Source: Limosilactobacillus caecicola
Lineage (GTDB): Bacteria; Bacillota; Bacilli; Lactobacillales; Lactobacillaceae
Length of the DNA: 64,000 nt
Direction: 5' to 3'
Assembly (NCBI RefSeq): GCF_943192935.1
Contig: NZ_CALPCI010000003.1
Location: 124,001-188,000, forward strand
A program made the translations under genes and the position numbers. Below are positions 36,794 through 45,964 of the stretch, piece after piece. How positions within the stretch are numbered: the first letter of the stretch is position 1; each line of letters begins with the position of its first letter. The notes beneath the pieces are model-generated. The model was not told where the DNA came from, did not search any database, and saw nothing but the letters and a program-made list of their open reading frames with translations.

Positions 36794-37748
36794 GCTTCGT
36801 CCCTTGCTGATCATCAACCGAGTTTTGTTGAATTAGTTTATTCAAGTTTTCATCAAAGGTCTTCGTGGCATCGTAGCCCATCGTATTAGCACGGAAGTTC
36901 ATCGCCGCCGATTCAATGATAATGGCTAAATTCCGTCCGGTTTTAACAGGAACAGAAACCTTTGGCACGGAAATATCTTGGATAATTTGGCGGTCGCCCC
37001 GGTCGCCCAACCGGTCAAATTGACTGTCGGGGGTCCAGGTTTCCAAGTGGACAATAAAATTAATCGTATCTTCCGGCATGACCGCTCCAGTTCCGTACAG
37101 GGTCATGACATCAATAATCCCGATCCCCCGAATTTCCATGAGGTGCTGCAAAATGGCTGGTGCAGATCCCACCAGGGTTTGTTCATCACGAGCATAAACT
37201 TCGACCCGATCATCCGCGACTAACCGGTGGCCACGACGGACGAGTTCCAGTGCCGTTTCACTCTTTCCAACCCCGGAATCACCAGTAATCAAAACGCCAA
37301 CCCCACTAATATCAACTAAGACTCCGTGAATAGATTGCCGTTTTGCTAAACGACTAACGAGGTAGGCGGTCATATTTCCTAAAACCCGGGAAGAGGTTAA
37401 ATGAGTTCCTAAAATTGGAATATGGGCATTAGCGGCCGCCGTTTTCAATTCCGACATTACCGGTAGGTCAGTTGAAATGACAAAGCACGGCGTTTGTGGC
37501 TGACACATCCGTTCGAGATAGTTTTTCCTTTTTTCATGCGTCAATTCTTGAGCAAAGGAAGTTTCGGTAATCCCCAATAACTGAATCCGCATCGCTGGAT
37601 AGTGAGTAAAATAACCAGCAAATTCCAAAGCGGGCCGACAGATATCACTCGTCACAATTGGCCGATCAAGGTAGTCCTCCCCCTGGAGAACTTTCAACCG
37701 GGCATTTTCAACCAATTCTTTTACTGTAACAGTCTGGGCTTGTTCCAT
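36780..37748 (-). CDS. hprK: HPr kinase/phosphorylase
   Basis: HprK phosphorylates and dephosphorylates Ser46 of HPr, controlling CcpA-dependent catabolite repression. The 322-residue product has the Walker A GDSGVGKS at 156-163 and the family signature EIRGIGIIDVMTLYGTGAV. The N-terminal domain (about 1-130) is normal. It follows the YvlD-like gene by three bases, with GGGGAG for its ribosome site inside that gene's end. It precedes lgt, the conserved Firmicutes arrangement. Confidence 0.97.
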   Translation of the reverse strand: MEQAQTVTVKELVENARLKVLQGEDYLDRPIVTSDICRPALEFAGYFTHYPAMRIQLLGITETSFAQELTHEKRKNYLERMCQPQTPCFVISTDLPVMSELKTAAANAHIPILGTHLTSSRVLGNMTAYLVSRLAKRQSIHGVLVDISGVGVLITGDSGVGKSETALELVRRGHRLVADDRVEVYARDEQTLVGSAPAILQHLMEIRGIGIIDVMTLYGTGAVMPEDTINFIVHLETWTPDSQFDRLGDRGDRQIIQDISVPKVSVPVKTGRNLAIIIESAAMNFRANTMGYDATKTFDENLNKLIQQNSVDDQQGTKHDGK

Positions 37749-37751
37749 TTT

Positions 37752-38123
37752 CTACTCCCCTTCATTGAACGTTTCAAAGTGTCGTGAAATCACCACGTTG
37801 CAAATCGACATCACGATGGCGACGAACATTGCCATCCCAAATGATGAAAAATTAAAGACATCCGCACCAACCACGTATGACGTTAGTTGCAGCATTAAGC
37901 CATTAATGACGATGCTAAACAATCCTAACGTCAAGATATTAATCGGTAATGATAATAGCATCAACACTGGTTTAATCAAGGTATTAAGAATCCCCAAGAC
38001 CAAACTAGCCACAATTGCAACACCAACGCTCGCCACGTAAAAGGCGCCTGAATTTCTCAACAATCCGGCTAACGCAATAAACAGAATGGTGTTAATAATG
38101 ACTCCTTTAATAAATCCCTTCAC
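37752..38123 (-). CDS. Phage holin family 4 / YvlD-like membrane protein
   Basis: A 123-residue membrane protein with four hydrophobic helices (about residues 7-25, 29-50, 55-77, 90-112). The central SLVLGILNTLIKPVLMLLSLPINILTLGLFSIVINGLML is the hallmark of the YvlD family. The family name mentions holins, but the members are chromosomal envelope proteins, and the Bacillus homologue is linked to cell-envelope stress. The start is GTG at 38123, six bases after GAGGTG; an in-frame GTG nine bases earlier overlaps that site. It lies between pspC-like and hprK. Confidence 0.85.
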   Translation of the reverse strand: MKGFIKGVIINTILFIALAGLLRNSGAFYVASVGVAIVASLVLGILNTLIKPVLMLLSLPINILTLGLFSIVINGLMLQLTSYVVGADVFNFSSFGMAMFVAIVMSICNVVISRHFETFNEGE

Positions 38124-38134
38124 TACATTCACCT

Positions 38135-38452
38135 CTAGAGATCTTTTTCTTCGACATCGTGCAATTCTTTGCGATCTGCACGCGGCGTTTGGTGATCACT
38201 AGACCCAAACATCTTCAACAAATCACGTAAAGTGGTTGGTTGATTCGGATCAGCTGGGATTAGCACCGCCATCATTAAATAGATGATAATTCCAGGGACA
38301 AAGGAAGTCAGAACCGTCAGAATCAAATAAACAATTCGTAGTGGGTTCGGATTAATGTTCCAGTAAGCTCCGAAACCACCAAAAACGCCTGCAATCACCC
38401 GATTGCTGGCCGATCGCGTTAAATGTTTCCGTAATTGTTTTCTTTGGCGCAT
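38135..38452 (-). CDS. PspC-domain envelope stress membrane protein
   Basis: A 105-residue protein. The PspC domain is at residues 9-60: KHLTRSASNRVIAGVFGGFGAYWNINPNPLRIVYLILTVL, with one or two membrane helices, followed by a polar C-terminal tail of about 40 residues rich in Asp, Arg and Lys. PspC proteins sense membrane damage in the phage-shock response. GAGGTGG lies before the ATG. It is directly upstream of yvlD-like and hprK, and the pair is often linked to envelope stress in Firmicutes. Confidence 0.87.
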   Translation of the reverse strand: MRQRKQLRKHLTRSASNRVIAGVFGGFGAYWNINPNPLRIVYLILTVLTSFVPGIIIYLMMAVLIPADPNQPTTLRDLLKMFGSSDHQTPRADRKELHDVEEKDL

Positions 38453-38495
38453 CTTACCACCTCTTCGTTTAACATTATCTCATGTTTCAACTCAT

Positions 38496-39612
38496 TTATT
38501 CCGGATTTTTTTGACTTAATTGCCATTGCAAATAGGCATTGATAAATGGGTCAAGGTCGCCATCCATCACTGCTTGACCGTCATGGGTTTCATAACCGGT
38601 CCGGTTATCTTTTACCAACGTGTATGGGTGGAACACGTACGAACGAATTTGCGATCCCCAACCAATGTCCAGCTGTTCGCCTTCTAATTCAGCCCGGTGC
38701 TTAGCTTGCTTTTCTTGTTCCAATTCATACAACTTTGATTTTAACATATTCATCGCCGTTACCCGGTTTTGCAATTGAGAACGTTCCGCCTGTGAAGACG
38801 TCACAATTCCGGTTGGCAAGTGAGTAATCCGGACCGCCGATTCCGTTTTATTAATATGTTGTCCCCCAGCACCACTCGAACGAAAGGTATCAATCCGTAG
38901 GTCTGAAGGATCAATATCAATTTCGACACTATCATCCAGTTCTGGCATCACATCGACGGAAGCAAACGAGGTGTGGCGACGACCAGCCGCATCGAACGGC
39001 GAAATCCGCACTAGGCGATGCACCCCTTTTTCGGGATGAAGGTAACCAAAGGCATTATGACCCTTGATTAACAGGGTCACACTTTTGATTCCTGCTTCTT
39101 CACCGGCTTCGTAATTAGCAGTTTCGACTTCAAAATCGTGCTGGTCCGCCCACCGGAGGTACATCCGCAGTAGCATTGTGCCCCAGTCTTGGGCTTCCGT
39201 GCCCCCTGCCCCGGGGTGAATTTCGAGGATGGCATTGTTGGCGTCATACTCACCACTGAGTAATTGACTCAGCCGATATTGCTCTAGTTGCTTTTCAACA
39301 ATTGGAAGCTGCTGGTCAAGTTCCTTTTGCAAATCCTCATCCGGCATTTCCTTCAACAGTTCGACACCGGTGGCTAACTCATCTAATTGATCACGCAAAT
39401 TAGTAAAGGTATCCCGCCGGTCTTTTAATTGATTATTATCATTAATTATTTTTTGGGCCTTTTGACTGTCATTCCAAAAATCAGGTGCCGTCATTTCATG
39501 CTCATTTTCGGCAATTTGTTCATTCAGCGCATCTAAGTCAAAGAGACCTCCCGAAGTGCGCAACTTCTGTTTGCATTTGATCTATTTTTTTACTAACGTC
39601 GGTTAATTCCAA
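38496..39612 (-). CDS. prfB: Peptide chain release factor 2 (programmed +1 frameshift)
   Basis: RF2 ends translation at UGA and UAA. The gene is split: 24 codons from TTG at 39612 run to an in-frame TGA (39540-39538), and a +1 shift at CTT-TGA joins the main frame, 39539-38496. The total is about 371 residues, the usual length. The main part has SPF (recognition of UGA), GAGGQHINKTESAVRITHLPTGIV with the catalytic GGQ, and REGRLAI-like later blocks. GGAGGG lies six bases before the TTG. This is autoregulation: low RF2 lets ribosomes shift. Confidence 0.95.
39537..39552 (-). other. prfB: prfB programmed +1 frameshift site
   Basis: Minus strand reads GGGAGGTCTCTTTGAC. An internal Shine-Dalgarno-like GGGAGG lies three bases before the slippery CTT-TGA, the standard bacterial arrangement. 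The ribosome slips from CUU to UUU and reads GAC next. Confidence 0.92.
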
Positions 39613-39634
39613 AATTGACCCTCCTTAATCAAAA

Positions 39635-39662
39635 AGCAGCAGACCGGAACGGTACTGCTGCT
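39635..39662 (-). terminator. Intrinsic terminator after secA
   Basis: 12-base arms with one bulge (39635-39646 with 39650-39662), followed on the minus strand by TTTTTG. It separates secA from prfB. Confidence 0.8.
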
Positions 39663-39684
39663 ATTTTGTGACAACCTTACCTAA

Positions 39685-42048
39685 TTACCGGGTAACGTTT
39701 TGCCGAATTTCCGACTTCATGAAGAGCCGGGTAGTTTCATACTCGATATCGGCAATCATTTGTTCAAACATGTGGTAGCCGGCAGTCTGGTATTCCACTA
39801 ATGGGTTCAATTGTCCGTATCCCCGTAAACCAACTGACTGACGGAATTGATCCATCACGTCAATGTGGTCTGTCCAGTGAGAATCCACAACCCGTAGAAT
39901 AACCACTTTCTCAAACTCTAACATTTGATCGGCATCATAAAGTTGCCGTTGTTTGTCCTTGTAAACTCCCTGGGCTAAACTCATCAGGTAATCAATAATT
40001 TCCTTTTGGCTTTTCCCTTTCAAATCGTCGACGCTAATGCTGTCTGGGTTAACCAAGACTTCACCAGCAAAGTCAACGATTTCCTGAAGCTTCCAGTCCT
40101 TTTTATCCCCTAAAGTATGTTGGTCAACTTCACGTTGAATTGTCCGTTCCACCATTGGAATCAGGACCCACTTCAGCGATTTTTGTTCAGTAATGACTTG
40201 TTGACGTTCTTTATAGATGATTTCACGTTGTTCACGCATCACGTCGTCATATTGCAAAACGTTCTTCCGGGAATCATAGTTATTCCCTTCAACCCGCTTT
40301 TGGGCAGATTCCACTTGGCGAGTTAAGAACCGACTCTTGATCACCGCATCGTCGCCTTCAACCTTCATCCGGTCCAAGAAGGCTTTAATCCGGTCACCAC
40401 CAAACCGCCGCATCAAATCATCTTCCAGCGACAGGTAGAATTGTGACAATCCAGGGTCACCTTGCCGTCCAGAACGCCCCCGTAGCTGGTTATCAATCCG
40501 CCGTGATTCGTGCCGTTCGGTCCCGATCACTGCTAAACCACCAAGTTCCTTGACTCCAGGGCCTAATTTAATATCAGTTCCCCGTCCGGCCATGTTCGTC
40601 GCAATCGTCACGGCACCAACCTGACCGGCATTTTTAATAATGTCGGCTTCTTTTTTGTGGTTTTTGGCGTTCAAAACAACGTGCGGAATCTTTGCCTGGT
40701 CTAACAAGTGTGACAAGTGTTCAGAGGTTTCCACGGCCACAGTCCCAACCAAGACCGGTTGGCCCTTTTCGTGGAGCTGCTTAATCCGGTCAACGACCGC
40801 CGCAAACTTACTATCCAAAGTTGGGTATAGCAAATCGGGTTCATCTTTCCGCGCCACAGGACGGTTCGTTGGGATCGTGATAACTTCCATGTTGTAAATT
40901 TCACGGAATTCTTCCATTTCGGTCCGGGCAGTCCCGGTCATCCCAGAAAGTTTGTTGTACATCCGGAAGAGGTTTTGGTAAGTGATGTTGGCCATCGTCT
41001 TATTTTCTTCCTGAATTTCTACGCCTTCCTTAGCTTCGATAGCTTGGTGGAGACCATCGGAGAACCGCCGGCCCTTCATTACCCGTCCGGTGAAGGAATC
41101 AACGATCAGTACTTCACCGTCGGAAACAACGTAGTCCTTATCTAACAACATAATGTAGTTGGCACGCAGGGCTTGATCCAAGTGGTGGGTCAAGGCTGTA
41201 TTTTCTGGATTATAAAGGTTATCGAGATTAAAGTACTTTTCAGCCTTCTTGATCCCCTGGTCGGTTAAGGAAACGGTCTTCGATTCTAGGTCGATCTTGT
41301 AATCTTCATCTTTTTTCAGCTTTTTAACAAAGCGGTCAGTTTGCTTGTAAAGCTTCGAAGTTCCCGTCCCCGGACCAGAAATAATCAGTGGAGTCCGCGC
41401 TTCATCGATCAAAATGGAGTCCACTTCATCGACGATACAATAGTTTAAGCCCCGTTGAACTTGGTCTTCTTTGTAAACCGCCATGTTGTCACGAAGGTAA
41501 TCGAAACCAATTTCACTGTTGGTCGAATACATGATGTCACATTGGTAAGCGGCCCGTTTCTCATCCGGACTCTTTTCAGAACCATTAACACCAACGGAAC
41601 AACCAAGCCACTTATAAAGCTTCCCCATTTCTTCGGCGTCCCGTTGTGAAAGGTATTCGTTAACGGTAATGACGTGCACCCCTTTACCCCCCAGGGCGTT
41701 CAGGTAAACTGGCATGGTGGCCGTTAAGGTCTTCCCTTCACCAGTCTTCATTTCAGCAATATTACCTTCATGGAGAACAATTCCACCCATAATTTGAACG
41801 TGGAATGGGTAAAGGCCTAAGACCCGCTTAGCACCTTCCCGCGCGACGGCAAATGCTTCCGGAAGCAAATCATCCAAAGATTCACCATTTTGAACTCGTT
41901 GCTTGAATTCTGGTGTCTTGGCCTGAAGTTCTTCATCGGTCATTTTGCTCATTTGGTCGGCATATTTTTCAACTTTATTTGCTAATCTATTAATTCGTCG
42001 TAATTCACGACGATCACTTTCAATCCACTTTCTAAGTATATTTGCCAT
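39685..42048 (-). CDS. secA: Preprotein translocase ATPase SecA
   Basis: The motor of the Sec pathway, acting with SecYEG. The 787-residue product has Walker A MKTGEGKT (about residue 104), [19 protein letters not shown], the preprotein crosslinking domain, NBD2 with [14 protein letters not shown] and [11 protein letters not shown], and the helical scaffold/wing domains. It ends at [12 protein letters not shown] and lacks the C-terminal linker and zinc-binding SEC-C motif that E. coli and B. subtilis have. ATG at 42048 follows AAGGAC; the open frame extends upstream by 16 codons without support. Confidence 0.97.
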   Translation of the reverse strand: MANILRKWIESDRRELRRINRLANKVEKYADQMSKMTDEELQAKTPEFKQRVQNGESLDDLLPEAFAVAREGAKRVLGLYPFHVQIMGGIVLHEGNIAEMKTGEGKTLTATMPVYLNALGGKGVHVITVNEYLSQRDAEEMGKLYKWLGCSVGVNGSEKSPDEKRAAYQCDIMYSTNSEIGFDYLRDNMAVYKEDQVQRGLNYCIVDEVDSILIDEARTPLIISGPGTGTSKLYKQTDRFVKKLKKDEDYKIDLESKTVSLTDQGIKKAEKYFNLDNLYNPENTALTHHLDQALRANYIMLLDKDYVVSDGEVLIVDSFTGRVMKGRRFSDGLHQAIEAKEGVEIQEENKTMANITYQNLFRMYNKLSGMTGTARTEMEEFREIYNMEVITIPTNRPVARKDEPDLLYPTLDSKFAAVVDRIKQLHEKGQPVLVGTVAVETSEHLSHLLDQAKIPHVVLNAKNHKKEADIIKNAGQVGAVTIATNMAGRGTDIKLGPGVKELGGLAVIGTERHESRRIDNQLRGRSGRQGDPGLSQFYLSLEDDLMRRFGGDRIKAFLDRMKVEGDDAVIKSRFLTRQVESAQKRVEGNNYDSRKNVLQYDDVMREQREIIYKERQQVITEQKSLKWVLIPMVERTIQREVDQHTLGDKKDWKLQEIVDFAGEVLVNPDSISVDDLKGKSQKEIIDYLMSLAQGVYKDKQRQLYDADQMLEFEKVVILRVVDSHWTDHIDVMDQFRQSVGLRGYGQLNPLVEYQTAGYHMFEQMIADIEYETTRLFMKSEIRQNVTR

Positions 42049-42202
42049 AAAAGTGTCCTTTCTTTCATGTTTAATTTGATGGTGTTCACTCTTCATGAAA
42101 GTTCTAGATCAATTTTAGGCAAGGAACACCAACTTAATAATATATACAATCCATTCTACCATGAATAAGAGCTGATTAAAACTCCTCCTAAGGACAAAGT
42201 AA

Positions 42203-42240
42203 AAAGGAGATGGATTGCTCCAGCCCCTTTCAAATATCAA
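42203..42240 (-). terminator. Intrinsic terminator after hpf
   Basis: 7-pair stem AAAGGAG/CCCCTTT (42203-42209 with 42234-42240, one wobble) with an inner TGGA/TCCA segment, followed on the minus strand by TTTTTAC. Confidence 0.75.
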
Positions 42241-42254
42241 CCACCTGATTGATG

Positions 42255-42794
42255 TTAGTTTACTTCAATTAAACCATAACGACCATCGTTCCGACGGTAA
42301 ACGACACTCGTGCCATCCGTGTCCGCATCTTTGAAGACAAAGAAGTCATGGCCAAGCATGTCCATTTGGAGGACCGCTTCTTCGGAGTCCATCGGTTTCA
42401 AGGAAATTTCCTTGGTCCGAACGATCTTCAATGAATCGTCATCTTCAGCGTCGTCACCAGCAACAAATTCCATGCTCTTCAGCCCCTTTTCACGGGACTT
42501 CCGGTTGACCTTGGTCTTGTACTTCCGAATTTGACGTTCCAACTTGTCGGTAACTAAGTCGATGCTTGCGTACATATCATTGGAAGTTTCTTCTGCTCGC
42601 AAAGTTAAGTATGGAAGAGGGATTGTAACTTCAACTTTAAAGGTCTTGTCCTTGTAAACCTTTAAATTAACGTGAGCAGTCGCATCAACATCATCTTCAA
42701 GGAACTTGTTGATCTTGCTAATCCGCTTTTCAACATAGTCACGAATTGCGTCAGTGAGGTCAACATTTTCTCCACGAATACTAAATTTTAACAT
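42255..42794 (-). CDS. hpf: Long-form ribosome hibernation promoting factor
   Basis: HPF (179 residues) dimerises 70S ribosomes into 100S particles in stationary phase. The N-terminal RaiA-like domain (1-100) has the start MLKFSIRGENVDLTDAIRDYVEKRISKINKFLED and ATVHVNLKVY-type strands, and the C-terminal dimerisation domain (about 125-179) ends with VLQMDMLGHDFFVFKDADTDGTSVVYRRNDGRYGLIE. AAAGGAG lies before the ATG, and a consensus promoter lies about 80 bases upstream. Confidence 0.95.
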   Translation of the reverse strand: MLKFSIRGENVDLTDAIRDYVEKRISKINKFLEDDVDATAHVNLKVYKDKTFKVEVTIPLPYLTLRAEETSNDMYASIDLVTDKLERQIRKYKTKVNRKSREKGLKSMEFVAGDDAEDDDSLKIVRTKEISLKPMDSEEAVLQMDMLGHDFFVFKDADTDGTSVVYRRNDGRYGLIEVN

Positions 42795-42874
42795 TGTACT
42801 TTACTCCTTTCAGTACAAGCGATTGGGCTTGTTCTGAATATCAGAAGGACCACTCTTCTCATATCCTTAGCTCT

Positions 42875-42903
42875 ATTATAAAGTGGTTTCGCCCATTTAA
42901 CAA
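42875..42903 (-). promoter_or_regulatory. hpf promoter
   Basis: Minus-strand TTGTTA (42903-42898), a 17-base spacer, and consensus TATAAT (42880-42875). The site lies between comFC and hpf, so hpf can be expressed apart from the competence genes. Confidence 0.75.
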
Positions 42904-42931
42904 TTTTTTATTGAACAGATTTAATTTTTCT

Positions 42932-43612
42932 TTAACTAGCTAAGGCAACGCTTGAAACGCTTTCACATCCCGCCTGTCGACATAACGTTGCTGCGTGATA
43001 AATCGTGCGCCCCGTAGTGTAAACATCATCAACCAAGAGCACTTTTTTACCCTTAATTTTAGTTGCTTGCTGGAGCATAAATGGCTGGGGTGCTAATAGT
43101 CGTTCGGTCCGCTTTTTGTGCGATTGTGGCACAAGTTTATGTTGCTGACTAGTTAATAAAACATCCGTCACTAGTCGACAATCTTCAAGCAACCCAGTCA
43201 CCTGGTTAAAGCCACGAGTCAGCCTTGTGTGTTGGGTCACGGGAATTGGGATGACAACATCAGCAGAAATTGATTTAACCAGTGCTGTAAACTGGCGTTG
43301 AAAAACCTGGCGTAACCGGTAATCTCCCATAAATTTGTAAGAATGCATATATTCTTTCATGGCGTCGTTGTATGAATACAAACTCCGGTTATGAATCACG
43401 AAGCCCAGTTGTTCTTGCCAAGTTTGACAATCTGGACACAGTGATTCACGCTGCCGGCCACAGCCGCGACATAAGTCATGATCAGTAATCAATGCAAATT
43501 GCTGCTGACATTGCTGGCAGATGACCGGCGGGGTCAGTGGGCGCCAACTAATTAGTTCGTGAAATGACGGTTGCCAGTTAATGCTCCCGGAACAAATCAA
43601 GCATTGCTTCAT
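42932..43612 (-). CDS. comFC: ComF family protein (ComFC-like phosphoribosyltransferase)
   Basis: A 226-residue protein required for DNA uptake in competent Bacillus. Two zinc-binding CxxC pairs lie in the N-terminus (CLICSG..CQQC; CRGCGRQRESLCPDC). The phosphoribosyltransferase fold ends with the PRPP motif KVLLVDDVYTTGRTI (about residues 192-206). The enzymatic role is not settled in the family. The ATG overlaps the comFA stop (ATGA), so the two form a coupled operon. Confidence 0.9.
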   Translation of the reverse strand: MKQCLICSGSINWQPSFHELISWRPLTPPVICQQCQQQFALITDHDLCRGCGRQRESLCPDCQTWQEQLGFVIHNRSLYSYNDAMKEYMHSYKFMGDYRLRQVFQRQFTALVKSISADVVIPIPVTQHTRLTRGFNQVTGLLEDCRLVTDVLLTSQQHKLVPQSHKKRTERLLAPQPFMLQQATKIKGKKVLLVDDVYTTGRTIYHAATLCRQAGCESVSSVALAS

Positions 43613-44940
43613 TGGATCCTCCTCCCCAGTCGGTTGAGATACTTAATTTGCTGGTAGGCCGCTTTAACATTTCGAGCATTTTCCTTAACAAAGAATGTAA
43701 CATTGCCATCTGGGCACTGACTAGACCGGCCCACCCGACCAGCAATTTGCACCAGGGCTGAGCTAGAAAAAATTTTTTCATCAGCGCCCAACACGCACAC
43801 GTCGATTCCCGGAAAGGTTACTCCCCGTTCTAAGATGGTCGTCGTCACCAAAAAATCATACTGGTGGTCACGCATCCGTTGCACCTTCGCCAACCGTTGT
43901 TCATCATTCGCGTACACCGTCGTAAATGAGCATTGAGGTAATTCACGCTGGAGGCACTGACGCAGGTCGGCCAGATTTTCAATATGGGGAACGAACAAGA
44001 GAAAACGTTTTTGCGCCCGCAAATGCTGTCGGATCCACACACCAACCTGACGAGGGCTGTGCCCCTGTTTTAATTTCTCCTGCCAGCGATAGTCAATTTG
44101 CACGCACCGAATTTTCGGTAATAAATGGCCATGGTAACGCAGAGGTAAATAACTCACTGCGAGTCGGTGAGCTTTGATCTGGCGTTGCAGGACTTCCCCC
44201 GGCGTCGCCGTCATCATCAACAACCCACCCGTTGTTTTTTTTGCTTGTGTAGTTGCGTAAAGCAATTGTTCATTTGCAGCGTACGGAAACGAGTCCACTT
44301 CGTCCACAATTAAGAGGTCAAAGGCATGGTAAAAACGCAGTAACTGGTGGGTCGTGCAGATTGTTAACTGGCAATATTTGTATGGTTCCTCCTGCCTTCC
44401 ATGGAGCAACACCATCGGCACTGACTGAAAAGCAGCCCGTAAGCGTGGAAAAAGTTCGAGGCAAACATCCACCCGTGGCGAAGCAATGCAGACCCGTTCA
44501 CCACGTCGGATCGCCTGTTCAATCGTTGGAAAAATCATTTCCGTTTTCCCCGCTCCAGTTACCGCCCACAATAACCGCTGCTCGTGGCTGAGCATTGAGT
44601 CCTTCACTTCAGCCGCTACCCGGACTTGCAATGGAGATAAAGTCCCAGACCAAGTTAACGGCTCGGCAATTGGTGCAAACTGATTGGGCTCTGCAACATG
44701 GTAAAATTGATCGAGCGTTGAAACCCGCCCAAGGTTTAAACATTGGGGACAATAAGATTGGCCACGTGGTAACCGGGCTTCTTTCAGTGGAGTAGTCGCA
44801 TTGCAACGAAGACAGCGAATTCTAGTTGTCCCCACTTCAATCGTAGGTAGCAACTGAACCGCTGCTGGTATTTTTTCAGGAAGATCAGCCTTTGCAACTA
44901 ACTCGCGCCGTCCGTATAATAAACTCAAATCCATCATCAT
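43609..44940 (-). CDS. comFA: ComFA competence helicase
   Basis: A 443-residue DEAD/DEAH-type ATP-driven DNA translocase for uptake. A zinc-finger region (CLRCNATTPLKEARLPRGQSYCPQCLNLG, about 42-70) precedes Walker A WAVTGAGKTE (near residue 125), the DEVD box IVDEVDSFPY, MTATP, and motif VI QIAGRVGRS. The start MMMDLSL has three candidate ATG codons. It is transcribed divergently from yigZ, and a possible Com-box lies upstream. comFC follows directly. Confidence 0.93.
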   Translation of the reverse strand: MMMDLSLLYGRRELVAKADLPEKIPAAVQLLPTIEVGTTRIRCLRCNATTPLKEARLPRGQSYCPQCLNLGRVSTLDQFYHVAEPNQFAPIAEPLTWSGTLSPLQVRVAAEVKDSMLSHEQRLLWAVTGAGKTEMIFPTIEQAIRRGERVCIASPRVDVCLELFPRLRAAFQSVPMVLLHGRQEEPYKYCQLTICTTHQLLRFYHAFDLLIVDEVDSFPYAANEQLLYATTQAKKTTGGLLMMTATPGEVLQRQIKAHRLAVSYLPLRYHGHLLPKIRCVQIDYRWQEKLKQGHSPRQVGVWIRQHLRAQKRFLLFVPHIENLADLRQCLQRELPQCSFTTVYANDEQRLAKVQRMRDHQYDFLVTTTILERGVTFPGIDVCVLGADEKIFSSSALVQIAGRVGRSSQCPDGNVTFFVKENARNVKAAYQQIKYLNRLGRRIQ

Positions 44941-44977
44941 TGCCCCCTATTATTTAAAGACGGCAAAACGACATGTT

Positions 44978-44985
44978 TATTCGAA
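44978..44985 (-). promoter_or_regulatory. Possible competence (Com/CIN-like) box for comFA
   Basis: Minus-strand TTCGAATA differs by one base from the streptococcal/lactococcal SigX site TACGAATA and lies 38 bases before the comFA ATG, with a run of T about 10 bases further upstream, as in SigX promoters. A single 8-mer with one mismatch is weak evidence. Confidence 0.35.
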
Positions 44986-44996
44986 GGAAAGCAAAA

Positions 44997-45641
44997 ATGA
45001 CTGAAAAAATTTATTTAACCATTCAAGAAAATACTGAATTTGAAATTGTAATCAAAAAATCACGTTTTATCTGCTCATTAGCGCGCATCAACAATGAAGA
45101 AGAGGCCCAACAATTTATTAAACAAGTCAGTACCGCTAACCGGAAGGCCACCCACAATTGCTTTGCTTATATGGTCGGTGACGATGACCATATCCAGCGG
45201 GAAAGCGATAATGGTGAACCGAGCGGTACTGCTGGTGTCCCAATTTTAGAAGCTTTGCAACTAATGCACGTCCACAACGTGTGTGCTGTCGTGACCAGGT
45301 ACTTTGGTGGCATTAAATTAGGGGCCGGTGGTCTAATTCGCGCTTACAGCAACGCCACTTCCGAAGCCTTGCATAAGGCTGGATTAGTTCAACGCGTCAC
45401 CCAAGCCTTACTCAAAATCGATGTTCCCTACAATCTCCACGACCAGTTAATTTACTGGATCAACGAACGTCAACTTCAGATTGATCATGAGGACTACGGG
45501 GTCCAGGTCACGACGACTATCTTCGTTGATCAAGCTCAAGTTGAGGAGGTCACTAACGAATTGACAAACCGCTTTAATGACCAGCTGACCATTACCAAGG
45601 CTGGTAAACGGTTCAATGAAATTCCTTACGAGGTTAAATAA
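44997..45641 (+). CDS. yigZ: YigZ / IMPACT family protein
   Basis: A 214-residue member of the UPF0029/IMPACT family. The N-terminal domain has KSRFICSLARI and the family core HNCFAYMVGD...RESDNGEPSGTAGVPILEAL...VVTRYFGGIKLGAGGLIRAYSNA; the C-terminal domain (about 140-214) resembles the EF-G domain fold. The molecular role is not established; yeast and human homologues act around translational control by GCN2. The start at 44997 follows AAGGAAAG; an in-frame ATG eight codons upstream lacks such a site. It diverges from comFA, a conserved arrangement in Gram-positives. Confidence 0.88.
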   Translation: MTEKIYLTIQENTEFEIVIKKSRFICSLARINNEEEAQQFIKQVSTANRKATHNCFAYMVGDDDHIQRESDNGEPSGTAGVPILEALQLMHVHNVCAVVTRYFGGIKLGAGGLIRAYSNATSEALHKAGLVQRVTQALLKIDVPYNLHDQLIYWINERQLQIDHEDYGVQVTTTIFVDQAQVEEVTNELTNRFNDQLTITKAGKRFNEIPYEVK

Positions 45642-45643
45642 CA

Positions 45644-45679
45644 AGAATCCCCTAGAAGCAAACGTTTCTAGGGGATTCT
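45644..45679. terminator. Bidirectional intrinsic terminator
   Basis: Perfect 14-base stem (45644-45657 with 45666-45679) between convergent yigZ and the small membrane protein gene. Confidence 0.87.
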
Positions 45680-45685
45680 CATTTC

Positions 45686-45946
45686 TTATGATAATAATTT
45701 AGCAATAATATTCAGAATAATCAGGACCACGCATAACACGATTAGTAAGCGGACAATCCGTTTAAAATGGGGGTCACCGCTTTGCAACTTTGACCAGTGA
45801 AGGCCGATAAAGCCGCCGACGATTCCAATACAGCCCAACACACCACAAATTCCTGAATAAAAGCGGTTATGCTGAATGGAAAACGATGCAATCAGGACAA
45901 TCCCAATCGCAAAAGCTAACCCACTGAGAAAAGTTCTTTTATCCAC
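45686..45946 (-). CDS. Small hypothetical membrane protein (86 aa), downstream of kimA
   Basis: Three hydrophobic segments are visible (about residues 6-24, 28-48 and 62-83) with a short HWSKLQSGDPHFKR polar loop between the second and third. No known family was recognised. The start is GTG at 45946, four bases after GGAGG; the ORF is also open from an upstream GTG at 45964 that touches the kimA stop. It directly follows the KimA-like gene without a terminator between, so it is cotranscribed with it. An accessory subunit is one guess, but no direct evidence. Confidence 0.75.
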   Translation of the reverse strand: MDKRTFLSGLAFAIGIVLIASFSIQHNRFYSGICGVLGCIGIVGGFIGLHWSKLQSGDPHFKRIVRLLIVLCVVLIILNIIAKLLS

Positions 45947-45964
45947 ATTTCCTCCAAAATTCAC

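Noticed and set aside
37752-38123. Phage holin as sign of prophage remnant
   Set aside because: The family label is historical. This YvlD-like gene lies in the conserved hprK neighbourhood and has no phage neighbours.
38496-39612. prfB read as a frameshifted pseudogene
   Set aside because: The break falls exactly at the known CTT-TGA programmed site with a Shine-Dalgarno-like element, and all motifs are intact.
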